Source of the DNA: Bursaphelenchus xylophilus
Taxonomy: Eukaryota; Nematoda; Chromadorea; Rhabditida; Aphelenchoididae
Reading direction: 5' to 3'
Assembly (NCBI GenBank): GCA_904066235.2
Contig: CAJFCV020000006.1
Location: forward strand, 8,618,001 to 8,682,000
Length of the DNA stretch: 64,000 nt
The position numbers and the translations under genes are program-made. Shown one piece after another: positions 13,201-24,158 of the stretch (position 1 is its first letter; every line of letters begins with the position of its first letter). Under the pieces are notes generated by a model. The model did not search any database. It was not told where the DNA came from and saw only the letters and a program-made list of their open reading frames with translations.

Positions 13201-16200
13201 TCACTTTATTTTTTATTAGTGCCTAGTGTAATCTCAGAGTTTTCGGCCTGGTACGGGCGTAATATGGCTCCAAAAAAAGGCGAAACTTGGGGTTTTGAAA
13301 TTTCATTCTGTAAGGTTTCGAACGGTATAGGTCACGTCAATTCACTCCGACATCTCTAATTCACTTTATTTTTTATTAGTGCCTAGTGTAATATCAGAGT
13401 GTTCGGCCTGGTACGGGCGTAATTTGGCTCCAAAAAGGGCGAAACTTGGGGTTTTGAAATTTCATTCTGTAAGGTTTCGAACGGTATAGGTCACGTCAAT
13501 TCACTCCGACATCTCTAATTCACTTTATTTTTTATTAGTGCCTAGTGTAATCTCAGAGTTTTCGGCCTGGTACGGGCGTAATTTGGCTCCAAAAAAAGCG
13601 AAGCTTGGGGTTTTGAAATTTCATTCTGTAAGGTTTCGAACGGTATAGGTCACGTCAATTCACTCCGACATCTCTAATCCACTTTATTTTTTATTAGTGC
13701 CTAGTGTAATATCAGAGTGTTTGGCCTGGTACGGGCGTAATTTGGCTCCAAAAAGGGCGAAACTTGGGGTTTTGAAATTTCATTCTGTAATGTTTCGAAC
13801 GGTATAGGTCACGTCAATTCACTCCGACATCTCTAATTCACTTTATTTTTTATTAGTGCCTAGTGTAATATCAGAGTGTTTGGCCTGGTACGGGCGTAAT
13901 TTGGCTCCAAAAAGGGCGAAACTTGGGGTTTTGAAATTTCATTCTGTAATGTTTCGAACGGTATAGGTCACGTCAATTCACTCCGACATCTCTAATTCAC
14001 TTTATTTTTTATTAGTGCCTAGTGTAATCTCAGAGTTTTCGGCCTGGTACGGGCGTAATTTGGCTCCAAAAAAAGCGAAGCTTGGGGTTTTGAAATTTCA
14101 TGCTGTAAGGTTTCGAACGGTATAGGTCACGTCAATTCACTCCGACATCTCTAATCCACTTTATTTTTTATTAGTGCCTAGTGTAATATCAGAGTGTTTG
14201 GCCTGGTACGGGCGTAATTTGGCTCCAAAAAGGGCGAAACTTGGGGTTTTGAAATTTCATTCTGTAAGGTTTCGAACGGTATAGGTCACGTCAATTCACT
14301 CCGACATCTCTAATTCACTTTATTTTTTATTAGTGCCTAGTGTAATATCAGAGTGTTCGGCCTCGTACGGGCGTAATTTGGCTCCAAAAAGGGCGAAACT
14401 TGGGGTTTTGAAATTTCATTCTGTAAGGTTTCGAACGGTATAGGTCACGTCAATTCACTCCGACATCTCTAATTCACTTTATTTTTTATTAGTGCCTAGT
14501 GTAATATCAGAGTGTTTGGCCTGGTACGGGCGTAATATGGCTCCAAAAAGGGCGAAACTTGGGGTTTTGAAATTTCATTCTGTAAGGTTTCGAACGGTAT
14601 AGGTCACGTCAATTCACTCCGACATCTCTAATTCACTTTATTTTTTATTAGTGCCTAGTGTAATATCAGAGTGTTCGGCCTGGTACGGGCGTAATTTGGC
14701 TCCAAAAAGGGCGAAACTTGGGGTTTTGAAATTTCATTCTGTAATGTTTCGAACGGTATAGGTCACGTCAATTCACTCCGACATCTCTAATTCACTTTAT
14801 TTTTTATTAGTGCCTAGTGTAATATCAGAGTGTTTGGCCTGGTACGGGCGTAATTTGGCTCCAAAAAGGGCGAAACTTGGGGTTTTGAAATTTCATTCTG
14901 TAATGTTTCGAACGGTATAGGTCACGTCAATTCACTCCGACATCTCTAATTCACTTTATTTTTTATTAGTGCCTAGTGTAATATCAGAGTGTTTGGCCTG
15001 GTACGGGCGTAATATGGCTCCAAAAAGGGCGAAACTTGGGGTTTTGAAATTTCATTCTGTAAGGTTTCGAACGGTATAGGTCACGTCAATTCACTCCGAC
15101 ATCTCTAATTCACTTTATTTTTTATTAGTGCCTAGTGTAATGTCAGAGTGTTCGGCCTGGTACGGGCGTAATTTGGCTCCAAAAAGGGCGAAACTTGGGG
15201 TTTTGAAATTTCATTCTGTAATGTTTCGAACGGTATAGGTCACGTCAATTCACTCCGACATCTCTAATTCACTTTATTTTTTATTAGTGCCTAGTGTAAT
15301 ATCAGAGTGTTTGGCCTGGTACGGGCGTAATTTGGCTCCAAAAAGGGCGAAACTTGGGGTTTTGAAATTTCATTCTGTAATGTTTCGAACGGTATAGGTC
15401 ACGTCAATTCACTCCGACATCTCTAATTCACTTTATTTTTTATTAGTGCCTAGTGTAATATCAGAGTGTTTGGCCTGGTACGGGCGTAATATGGCTCCAA
15501 AAAGGGCGAAACTTGGGGTTTTGAAATTTCATTCTGTAAGGTTTCGAACGGTATAGGTCACGTCAATTCACTCCGACATCTCTAATTCACTTTATTTTTT
15601 ATTAGTGCCTAGTGTAATGTCAGAGTGTTCGGCCTGGTACGGGCGTAATTTGGCTCCAAAAAGGGCGAAACTTGGGGTTTTGAAATTTCATTCTGTAAGG
15701 TTTCGAACGGTATAGGTCACGTCAATTCACTCCGACATCTCTAATTCACTTTATTTTTTATTAGTGCCTAGTGTAATATCAGAGTGTTCGGCCTGGTACG
15801 GGCGTAATTTGGCTCCAAAAAGGGCGAAACTTGGGGTTTTGAAATTTCATTCTGTAAGGTTTCGAACGGTATAGGTCACGTCAATTCACTCCGACATCTC
15901 TAATTCACTTTATTTTTTATTAGTGCCTAGTGTAATATCAGAGTGTTTGGCCTGGTACGGGCGTAATTTGGCTCCAAAAAGGGCGAAACTTGGGGTTTTG
16001 AAATTTCATTCTGTAAGGTTTCGAACGGTATAGGTCACGTCAATTCACTCCGACATCTCTAATTCACTTTATTTTTTATTAGTGCCTAGTGTAATATCAG
16101 AGTGTTCGGCCTGGTACGGGCGTAATTTGGCTCCAAAAAGGGCGAAACTTGGGGTTTTGAAATTTCATTCTGTAATGTTTCGAACGGTATAGGTCACGTC

Positions 16201-18210
16201 AATTCACTCCGACATCTCTAATTCACTTTATTTTTTATTAGTGCCTAGTGTAATATCAGAGTGTTTGGCCTGGTACGGGCGTAATTTGGCTCCAAAAAGG
16301 GCGAAACTTGGGGTTTTGAAATTTCATTCTGTAATGTTTCGAACGGTATAGGTCACGTCAATTCACTCCGACATCTCTAATTCACTTTATTTTTTATTAG
16401 TGCCTAGTGTAATATCAGAGTGTTTGGCCTGGTACGGGCGTAATATGGCTCCAAAAAGGGCGAAACTTGGGGTTTTGAAATTTCATTCTGTAAGGTTTCG
16501 AACGGTATAGGTCACGTCAATTCACTCCGACATCTCTAATTCACTTTATTTTTTATTAGTGCCTAGTGTAATGTCAGAGTGTTCGGCCTGGTACGGGCGT
16601 AATTTGGCTCCAAAAAGGGCGAAACTTGGGGTTTTGAAATTTCATTCTGTAAGGTTTCGAACGGTATAGGTCACGTCAATTCACTCCGACATCTCTAATT
16701 CACTTTATTTTTTATTAGTGCCTAGTGTAATATCAGAGTGTTTGGCCTGGTACGGGCGTAATTTGGCTCCAAAAAGGGCGAAACTTGGGGTTTTGAAATT
16801 TCATTCTGTAATGTTTCGAACGGTATAGGTCACGTCAATTCACTCCGACATCTCTAATTCACTTTATTTTTTATTAGTGCCTAGTGTAATATCAGAGTGT
16901 TTGGCCTGGTACGGGCGTAATTTGGCTCCAAAAAGGGCGAAACTTGGGGTTTTGAAATTTCATTCTGTAATGTTTCGAACGGTATAGGTCACGTCAATTC
17001 ACTCCGACATCTCTAATTCACTTTATTTTTTATTAGTGCCTAGTGTAATATCAGAGTGTTTGGCCTGGTACGGGCGTAATATGGCTCCAAAAAGGGCGAA
17101 ACTTGGGGTTTTGAAATTTCATTCTGTAAGGTTTCGAACGGTATAGGTCACGTCAATTCACTCCGACATCTCTAATTCACTTTATTTTTTATTAGTGCCT
17201 AGTGTAATGTCAGAGTGTTCGGCCTGGTACGGGCGTAATTTGGCTCCAAAAAGGGCGAAACTTGGGGTTTTGAAATTTCATTCTGTAAGGTTTCGAACGG
17301 TATAGGTCACGTCAATTCACTCCGACATCTCTAATTCACTTTATTTTTTATTAGTGCCTAGTGTAATATCAGAGTGTTTGGCCTGGTACGGGCGTAATTT
17401 GGCTCCAAAAAGGGCGAAACTTGGGGTTTTGAAATTTCATTCTGTAATGTTTCGAACGGTATAGGTCACGTCAATTCACTCCGACATCTCTAATTCACTT
17501 TATTTTTTATTAGTGCCTAGTGTAATGTCAGAGTGTTCGGCCTGGTACGGGCGTAATTTGGCTCCAAAAAGGGCGAAACTTGGGGTTTTGAAATTTCATT
17601 CTGTAAGGTTTCGAACGGTATAGGTCACGTCAATTCACTCCGACATCTCTAATTCACTTTATTTTTTATTAGTGCCTAGTGTAATATCAGAGTGTTTGGC
17701 CTGGTACGGGCGTAATTTGGCTCCAAAAAGGGCGAAAGTTGGGGTTTTGAAATTTCATTCTGTAATGTTTCGAACGGTATAGGTCACGTCAATTCACTCC
17801 GACATCTCTAATTCACTTTATTTTTTATTAGTGCCTAGTGTAATGTCAGAGTGTTCGGCCTGGTACGGGCGTAATTTGGCTCCAAAAAGGGCGAAACTTG
17901 GGGTTTTGAAATTTCATTCTGTAATGTTTCGAACGGTATAGGTCACATCAATTCACTCCGACATCTCTAATTCACTTTATTTTTTATTAGTGCCTAGTGT
18001 AATGTCAGAGTGTTCGGCCTGGTACGGGCGTAATTTGGCTCCAAAAAGGGCGAAACTTGGGGTTTTGAAATTTCATTCTGTAATGTTTCGAACGGTATAG
18101 GTCACGTCAATTCACTCCGACATCTCTAATTCACTTTATTTTTTATTAGTGCCTAGTGTAATATCAGAGTGTTTGGCCTGGTACAGGCGTAATTTGGCTC
18201 CAAAAAAGGC
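1257..18210. repeat. Satellite array: 159-bp monomer, ~107 head-to-tail copies
   Basis: The landmark TTAGTGCCTAGTG recurs every 159 bp from 1292 to 18146, which is exactly 106 intervals. Two 1-bp indels that cancel (a shortened A-run near 3100, a lengthened one near 13270) are the only length changes I noticed. All copies have the same orientation. The last monomer stops at 'ggctccaaaaaaggcg' near 18210; the first begins in a diverged copy near 1257. Monomers differ at a few diagnostic sites: TTTGG/TTCGG, GTAATTTGG/GTAATATGG, ATGTTT/AGGTTT, TATAGG/TAGAGG, ATATC/ATGTC/ATCTC. The TATAGG form puts a stop in each unit. The rarer TAGAGG form, clustered at the left end, removes it and creates short ORFs (1295-1723, 2408-2677, 2726-2995, 3520-3789) that are artefacts of the repeat, not genes. 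The unit length is close to that of a nucleosome plus short linker. No telomere repeat (TTAGGC) adjoins it. Confidence 0.97.
10844..13387. repeat. Higher-order repeat inside the satellite (8 monomers, 1272 bp)
   Basis: Rare monomer variants recur in the same order 1272 bp (8 x 159) apart. The ATCTC/TTTTCGG/AATATGG variant is at 10844 and 12116, and the ATCTC/TTTTCGG variant with AAAAAAAGCGAAGC is at 11321 and 12593. The monomers between them match in order: TTCGG, TTTGG, the AAGC variant, TTTGG with AATATGG, ATGTC with TTCGG, then TTTGG copies. The next ATCTC/AATATGG variant is at 13229, 7 monomers later, so one monomer was lost in that copy. This is the pattern expected from unequal crossing-over. 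Confidence 0.85.
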
Positions 18211-19838
18211 GTTTTAGTTCAAGACTAATTTTTGGTGTTTCCCGAGTTTTTTCTAATTGTGACCTAGAAACCTAGCATGTAATTACTAGAACAAGCGCAC
18301 TTTGTTTCCACGGAGGGCGCAATCAAAATAATGTGAAGCAATTTTCGCTCCATCTTAACGCGGATATCCATGGAAACCCCCGGTTTTTGCATATTCATAA
18401 AGCACTTCTGGACGGGTTTGCCGCCGGAAATCCCTGTTTGAAACCTTTTTCGAAAAGTATTTGAGGTTTAGAACGAAAGCCGACTGGCATTCTGGATGTC
18501 TTAGATCTGAACTAATTTCAAATTCAAAATTTTTGGTTATGATGACAACTAAACTCCGTCATAAAATTTCCGTGGTATACACAAACCGAAATTTTTCCAC
18601 GGAATCCTTTTGTGATCCTGTTTTCTGCTTTTTTAGGTTTTTTTTGCTTTTACTATGTGAGGTAATCGATTTTCGATCATATGGGAGAAGTATGGAAGGA
18701 AGAAGAGGAATTTATGGGGAACGCTCGCTCTAAACTTCTGAGCTCTTGCCTTCGGACGTTGAGGATTTGGGGTTGTTTATAACAGCGGACAATGGGGATA
18801 CTCACAAATGAAAATGGCGTGTCGGCAGCGATTTTTGTTTTGGAATTTTTGTTTTGAATGGCTTATAGGGCAACTTTTGACCGACAGATGTTGATGAAAA
18901 GAATTTGACTATGGTCCGATTTATGAATATGGAGAAAAAGAGCTTCCTCTTTAAAGATGATCGTCTACTTATTTTACCTTATTGCCCCCTCTTCGTTAAT
19001 ATCGGCGTTATGACTTCTCCAACCTCTCTCGACGCCCCCTCTCCTCATCATCAAAATTTGATGTCGCAAATGCTGCGAGACTCTTGATTTCGCACCTTTT
19101 TCTGGGAGTCGTTTTTATAACTTTCTCCTTCCCCCTTCTTCCATCGATGTCCTTGAGTGCGCGCCGTTTCATAGCGCGAGATATAATGCTGGGGAATGAT
19201 GGGGGGTTTCAGGTAGAGACCCCTTCCTCAGGTGCTTCCATCCCCTTTTTGTCTTTCCAGCCGTCTTCCCGGAATTACGCAAATTTTTGGAATTGTTGAG
19301 CGATTTCGGGGGATATCGATTTGTGAGAGGGAATCCGAGGCAATTTTGATGTTTGAAAAGTAATTTTTGGCGTTTAAACCTGTCAGTAAGGCAGTAGAAA
19401 ACAGAAGAGGGGATTTTCCATGTATCAGTAGCTTTTACTTCTTGTTTATTATCATGATTTCTTAGAAATTTTATACAATAAGATTTCAAAAAAGCGATGA
19501 TTTTTGGTATTTGGTGTTTTATAAAGTGTTTTCGGAAATTTGAACTTGTGTCTGGGGCTATTTAGGACAGCAGATTGTATTTTTACATTGCAATTTCTTT
19601 TGTTTTTTTCTGAATTTTTTGAAAAGCTGGAGTTTTTGAGTTTTGATGATCAAAGACGCTCAAAAGTGAACTTTCAACAAAGAAAATTTTTTCGACTCAA
19701 CTTTTTTATTTTTCACCCAAAAATCATCAAATTTTTATTTTTCCAGCTTTTCCCATATCTTGTCCGATTTTTACTTTTAAAATTTTCATTTACATTTTGC
19801 GGAGCAGTTCGTATTTTACATTCTTCTTCAACTTCCAG
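18211..19838. other. No recognisable gene between satellite and Clc-like gene
   Basis: Just after the array the sequence becomes unique and T-rich. Short open frames exist (18461-18733, 18905-19087, 19169-19489 on minus), but they have no recognisable domain, no consistent splice context and poor composition. The stretch probably holds the upstream region of the gene starting at 19847. Confidence 0.4.
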
Positions 19839-19846
19839 CCCACTAA

Positions 19847-21192
19847 ATGCCGTTGGACTTCAGCACACCGCATTCTCGGATAGAACTGGGGACCTTTATC
19901 TTGACTGCCATCTCTTTCTTCTTCAACTTCTTTGCGTTGCTCACCCCCAATTGGCATGTAAGTCGAATCGTTCGTTTAGGAAAGTAAAAACGTGGCAAAA
20001 AAAGTAAACAAAAATGTTTGGAGGTAACTCGGAAAAAGGTTTGAAGGGTTTGAAGTTAGGCTTGACGCAAAAACAAAAAGTAATTAGTGACAAAAAAACT
20101 GAGAAGAAGCCGTTTTGCTCGCGCTTTGCAGAAACTACCTTGATTTTTTCGTTAATTTTTTAAAGCTGTCAAAAACTCTAAACTATTTTGCGTTTTGTTT
20201 GGTCTAATATTTGCGGCTTATTTTTACAAAAAATTTCAAAAAACTGTTTTCCAGGTCGCCGAAGACCTCGACGCCCACCGAGATGTCCAATCCGGTCTTT
20301 GGCAATACTGCCAAGGCGGCCAAAGTTGTTGGTACATTTTCTCGGACGATTTGGTCAATTACTACGAACGAGCCGACATTTGTCGTTTTCTTTTGATTTA
20401 CGATTGCCGTAAGAAGCTTCTGAGGACTCCGTATTTCTTCGGCTGGCATTATGCAGTCCTGATTATGATGATTATTGCTGTTGTGGGAACCGCGATAGCG
20501 TTGGCGATTGGAATATTGGGGCATTTCAAAGAGCATTGGAGGAAAGTGGCTAACATTGTGGTGGTCAGCTTGCTGGCTTTGGCTGGTAAGTGGAATGTTA
20601 AGTTTGGAAATCTGCAGCAAGTTTTATAGGGATTGTTTTTCCCATTTCTGTAAGAGATTTTAATAATCAAGCTTAAAATTTATGGCTAATAATTTTTTTC
20701 ATTTTGCTATTGTCATCATATAAAAAGAACTAAAAAAAAGCGTATTTTAAAAGAAGTTTTCAAATCTCTTTTTCAGTTCTGATCGAAGGAATTGGCCTCG
20801 CCGTCTTCATGATCAACGGCGAAATGTTGGAATCGCGCTATTTGATCGGGATTAAAAACACTTTCGAAAAACATTATGGTTATTCCTTCTACCTGGCCTT
20901 TTTCGGCTGTACGATCCTTATGTTTGCCATGTTTGCTGCTCTGTTCGCTGCTTCGTATCCATTATTTTTCAACGAAGATGATCATGACCTTTCTTCGTCC
21001 GTTGATCCCGCTAAATATGTGTTAGAGCCCAACGGAAGGCTTGTCTCGCAAGCCGAATACAACTACAATGCTGCGAGAAATGCAGCGTTGGGCACGACGA
21101 TTCCGGCGCAGAGGCAATCGCCTCCTCAATATTCACCGGGATATCAGCCAAGTTTGGTGTCGGGACAAACAAGGACGTTTTTGAGCTATTGA
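19847..21192 (+). CDS. Clc-like (claudin-like) tetraspan membrane protein
   Basis: Exons 19847-19957, 20255-20585 and 20777-21192 give a 285-residue protein. The start is ATG at 19847, nine bases after a CTTCCAG (ending 19838) that could accept a spliced leader. The first helix begins after about 12 residues (ELGTFILTAISFFFNFFALL). It is followed by an extracellular loop with the claudin-type signature G-L-W-x-Y-C ... C (GLWQYC, then GQSCWY) and a later C-R-x4-Y-x-C. Three more helices follow: HYAVLIMMIIAVVGTAIALA, VVVSLLALAVLIEGIGLAVF and FYLAFFGCTILMFAMFAALF. The cytoplasmic tail is about 75 residues, polar and Pro/Gln-rich. Length and topology match the nematode Clc-like family, distant relatives of claudins/PMP22 that act in epithelial junctions or as membrane regulators. 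A polyA signal is at 21529-21534. The family call rests on the GLWxxC loop plus four helices; the specific role is not known. Confidence 0.8.
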
Positions 21193-21728
21193 AAAACGTT
21201 TTCTTACATTAGTGTAGACTGAAGAGAAATTCTCCAAGTTATATCTATTTTTATGAAACTTGTTTGCGTATTTCTTCAAAAATTTTAATCAAACCTTATC
21301 TAAGTTTCATCAAAAGCACTTGGAGCATTCCCTCTCTTAAGTATTTTTCAACTTTTTTTGAATCTAGGGAAGATATCTCAGGAACCAGGACTTACTGTAT
21401 ATTAGCCATAATAATCAGAGATTTTAACGGATTTCAAATTAATATTATAAAATTCAATTGTTTGCTCATTTCTGTTATATTTTATAACCCCTGCTCTAAC
21501 AATAACATTAGAGTTGTATAAAATATAAAATAAACAAGTTGCACGCAATCGGTATGAATTTGTTTTTTTATCACCCTCCCGTAAAGCCGGGGCTGATTCA
21601 GACGCCCCAAGGAATGCAATTTCTTTGGAAGCCGTTTCTTCAAATTCTCTTTTTTCCTATATCAATCGCGAGTAGATCTTGCGGAATTTAGATTTTTGTT
21701 GTATTAATCTTTTTATTTCTTCTGCTAT
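21193..21728. other. 3' UTR of the Clc-like gene and short intergenic stretch
   Basis: This holds the probable 3' UTR up to the AATAAA at 21529-21534, then about 190 bp upstream of the next gene. I see no other gene or structured element. Confidence 0.5.
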
Positions 21729-22758
21729 ATGAGTGTTAAGGTAAGAGGTAATTTTATGCTGAGTTTTACCACTTATTTCAATGAGAGAATGAATCAATAA
21801 AGATCATAAAATTTGTCAATTTTTTCCAGCATGCATTTTTTGATTTCCAAATTTTAGAATTCGTCGTTAGTGATCGCCGCATTGACAACTATCTTTGGGA
21901 TTTTGGCATGGGTCTATTTGTTTGTGGAATATTACAGTGATCCGAAATGTAGGCCGATTCTTAAGGTTTTGTTTGTTACATCGCCCTCAGAATGTGAACA
22001 AACTGTTTTTAGACTTTCAGAAACTTCAAAATATCACCTTTGTCGGCTCATTCTTCTTGCCCGGTAAGTTATTTTGCGTTTTTTTTATTAAACCATAACC
22101 CTATGATGGTTTTTTAACGGTTTAGTTAGCGTGCAACGATCTCTGATGTTCGTCGAGTGTTGTTTCTTATTTTGTGGACTCCAGTTACTTGTGGGAGTCG
22201 TCTTTCGAATGTGGTTCTTGTATCTGCCGTATCTTGTTGCTTCGGTAAGTCAAGCGCTACTCTTTTTTTAATGAGGAATTTGGGTAGACTCAAGTAAAAA
22301 TTTCAGTCGTTTCTGCAGAACGCGGGTTATATGCCTCGCATAAATCCTACTAACAATAAAATAAAAAGTAAAATAAAAAGTTGCGGCAAGTTTTTTCAAA
22401 ATCTGTACGTCCCACTTGGAGTACTTCCCTCTGTTAGACATACATACGCTATTTTCACAACATTTGTTTTTTTCAGTTAGTCCGGCCTCCAGTCTTCCTC
22501 ACCGGTGGGATTGCCTGCATTTTCGCAGGTGCTCTTGAACTTCTCGATGGTGATCCGGATTATCATGCAGAGAAAACCTGGGATCAACCGTCTTTTCAAT
22601 TTTTCGCCGGAGTTTTCACATTGGTCTACATGTTCATTCAAATATTCATGTTTCTTGTGATTTATAGGGATTTTAACGATGTCAAAGCGATGGGACTGTC
22701 GCCGCGACAGAAGAAATTTATCAATCGAATTGCGAATTTAACAACGAAACAATTTTGA
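21729..22758 (+). CDS. Unrecognised four-helix membrane protein, five exons
   Basis: Exons 21729-21740, 21858-21965, 22021-22063, 22126-22244 and 22477-22758 join in frame to 187 residues. The first coding exon is only 12 nt (Met-Ser-Val-Lys, then GTAAGAGG). Four hydrophobic helices are visible: SLVIAALTTIFGILAWVYLF, then SLMFVECCFLFCGLQLLVGV running into VFRMWFLYLPYLVA, then PPVFLTGGIACIFAGALELL, and FFAGVFTLVYMFIQIFMFLV. A short basic C-terminus follows (SPRQKKF...). An acidic loop with DGDPDY precedes the last helix. The donor of exon 2 (AAG|GTTTTG) is weak, but it is the only choice found that keeps the frame into exon 3, so that junction is the least sure. AATAAA at 22768-22773 supports the gene end. 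I do not recognise the family; a distant tetraspan relative of the preceding Clc-like gene is possible but no signature loop is present. Confidence 0.6.
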
Positions 22759-22868
22759 GAATTGAAAAATAAATTGAGATTCGGGTGATGAGAAGTGCAA
22801 GATTGCAAATTGATGACTCTGGGAGCAGAATCTGATAAAATGAGTACAAATGAATAATATTATAAATG

Positions 22869-23640
22869 TCATCGGTTCCTTCGAAATCTGCCGATTAAAA
22901 GGGACTTGAACAAACCTTTTCGCTTGGTTTTTTTGACAGCCATGACGTTTGGGGTGTGCTGGATTTCCCAGTTAAGCGGAATTCCATGTCTGCAGCTGAT
23001 TTCGATGCAGAAATCGCGCATTTCCGGCGACAGTTCGGAGGGATTGAGGTCTGATGATGGTGAGGAGAGCTTGCGGACGAGGTGATGACGTAGCCGGCGT
23101 TTTCGACGTTCAACGATCTGAAAAAGATAAACGGTAAAGTAAAATATTGAATGAAAAATTTGTAACGAAATACAGTTATGGATTTTCTTCAAAATTTTTA
23201 AATTTTTTTGTTTACATACATAGACCAGTTCTATGTAAATTAAAAAAAGTTTTTTACAGCACTCACCTCTTCATCACAGACCCACAATCCACACCGATTC
23301 AACGCTTCCGTGGTTCGTATATCCTCAAATTCGCATTCCTCCACACTCTTCATCCTGATCAGCCGGCCTTTCTTCTGGCCCATGACGTGTTCCATCGCCT
23401 TTCCAATATCAAAACGATCATTTATAACCTGGCTTCTTCCTTATATACCTGACAATAAAATCTCGAGACACAGATGTGTCCGTTCATTTGCATTTCCATC
23501 AGATTCCAAAGACGGAAATTCCAGAATAATTGAATCTTAAAGGCGCTTGAAAATAGAATCGCAAGGAATCCCTGAACGAAACAGATGACCGAATATGAAA
23601 GGTTGATTATTTGGAAAAATGGCGACCAACTGATTAGCAT
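22869..23640 (-). CDS. Unrecognised membrane protein with basic C-terminal tail
   Basis: Read on the minus strand: exon 23640-23449 (ATG at 23640), exon 23398-23267 and exon 23117-22869 (TGA), about 190 residues. The N-terminus has two hydrophobic segments (SPFFQIINLSYSVICFVQG and FLAILFSSAFKIQLFWNF). The middle is polar (AMEHVMGQKKGRLIRMKS, then an acidic stretch with RCGLWVCDEE). The last exon is basic (ERRKRRLRHHLVRKL) and ends in RRNR. The junction of the first two exons is uncertain. Donor CAG|GTATAT is clear, but the best-looking acceptor (AGCCAG, next exon to 23428) would leave an intron of only 20 nt, while the alternative GGAAAG gives 50 nt; both keep the frame. The frame is also open upstream of 23640 to a TAA near 23680, so more exons are possible. 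The VQGFLAILFS helix recalls TM7 of secretin-class receptors, but the tail does not; I do not assign a family. Confidence 0.45.
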
Positions 23641-24158
23641 AAGACCGAGAAAGGTCAACGGAGTTAGCGAGAGAAAAATGGCTTAAGCAGAGTCACGTAT
23701 ATAGGTCAAGCGCTTCATTGTTGTCCCAAGACAACCTCAAAAAAAGTGTAATGTTGATGTCATTTACCATCGGAAAACACGCTAGTTGAGCAGAGAAATG
23801 TATGAAAAACAAATCTTTTCGGAGCTCCAATTTGTAACACCGCTGTACTAAGACTACGTTAGTCCTACGATCAGGGCTACAAAGTATAAATTGTCATCAA
23901 ATAATTGTAAATCATTTCTCAGTATTTGTAGCCTAATTTTTCTGAAACCCATTTACAGACTTTGAATTTCAAAACTCACGCATTCGGGATGTGTTGTTAT
24001 TGTAACATTTTAGGCCATTCGGAAGTAGACATTTGTATTTTTTTCCATAAACACGCGAGTTGTAGACAATCTTCACAGAAAATCCATTTCTCTTTATTTT
24101 TTGTGGCGTTAATGAAGTTGTTGTAACTATATTTTGACTTCACAAGACTTAAGATTTT
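23641..24158. other. Divergent intergenic region before the chemoreceptor cluster
   Basis: This lies between the minus-strand membrane gene and the first chemoreceptor, so it probably holds both promoters. An in-frame but stop-interrupted extension of the minus gene (RLTYIRDSA then TAA) is visible near 23685-23720. Nothing else is recognisable. Confidence 0.35.

Noticed and set aside
1257..18210. CRISPR-like or telomeric array
   Set aside because: The repeats are contiguous with no unique spacers, the unit is 159 bp, and the TTAGGC telomere repeat is absent.
23449..23720. C-terminal part of a secretin/adhesion-class GPCR (PLTFLGL ... VQGFLAILF)
   Set aside because: The helix wording recalls TM6-TM7 of that class, but no other helices are found upstream, a TAA interrupts the frame near 23680, and the downstream exons do not resemble a receptor tail.
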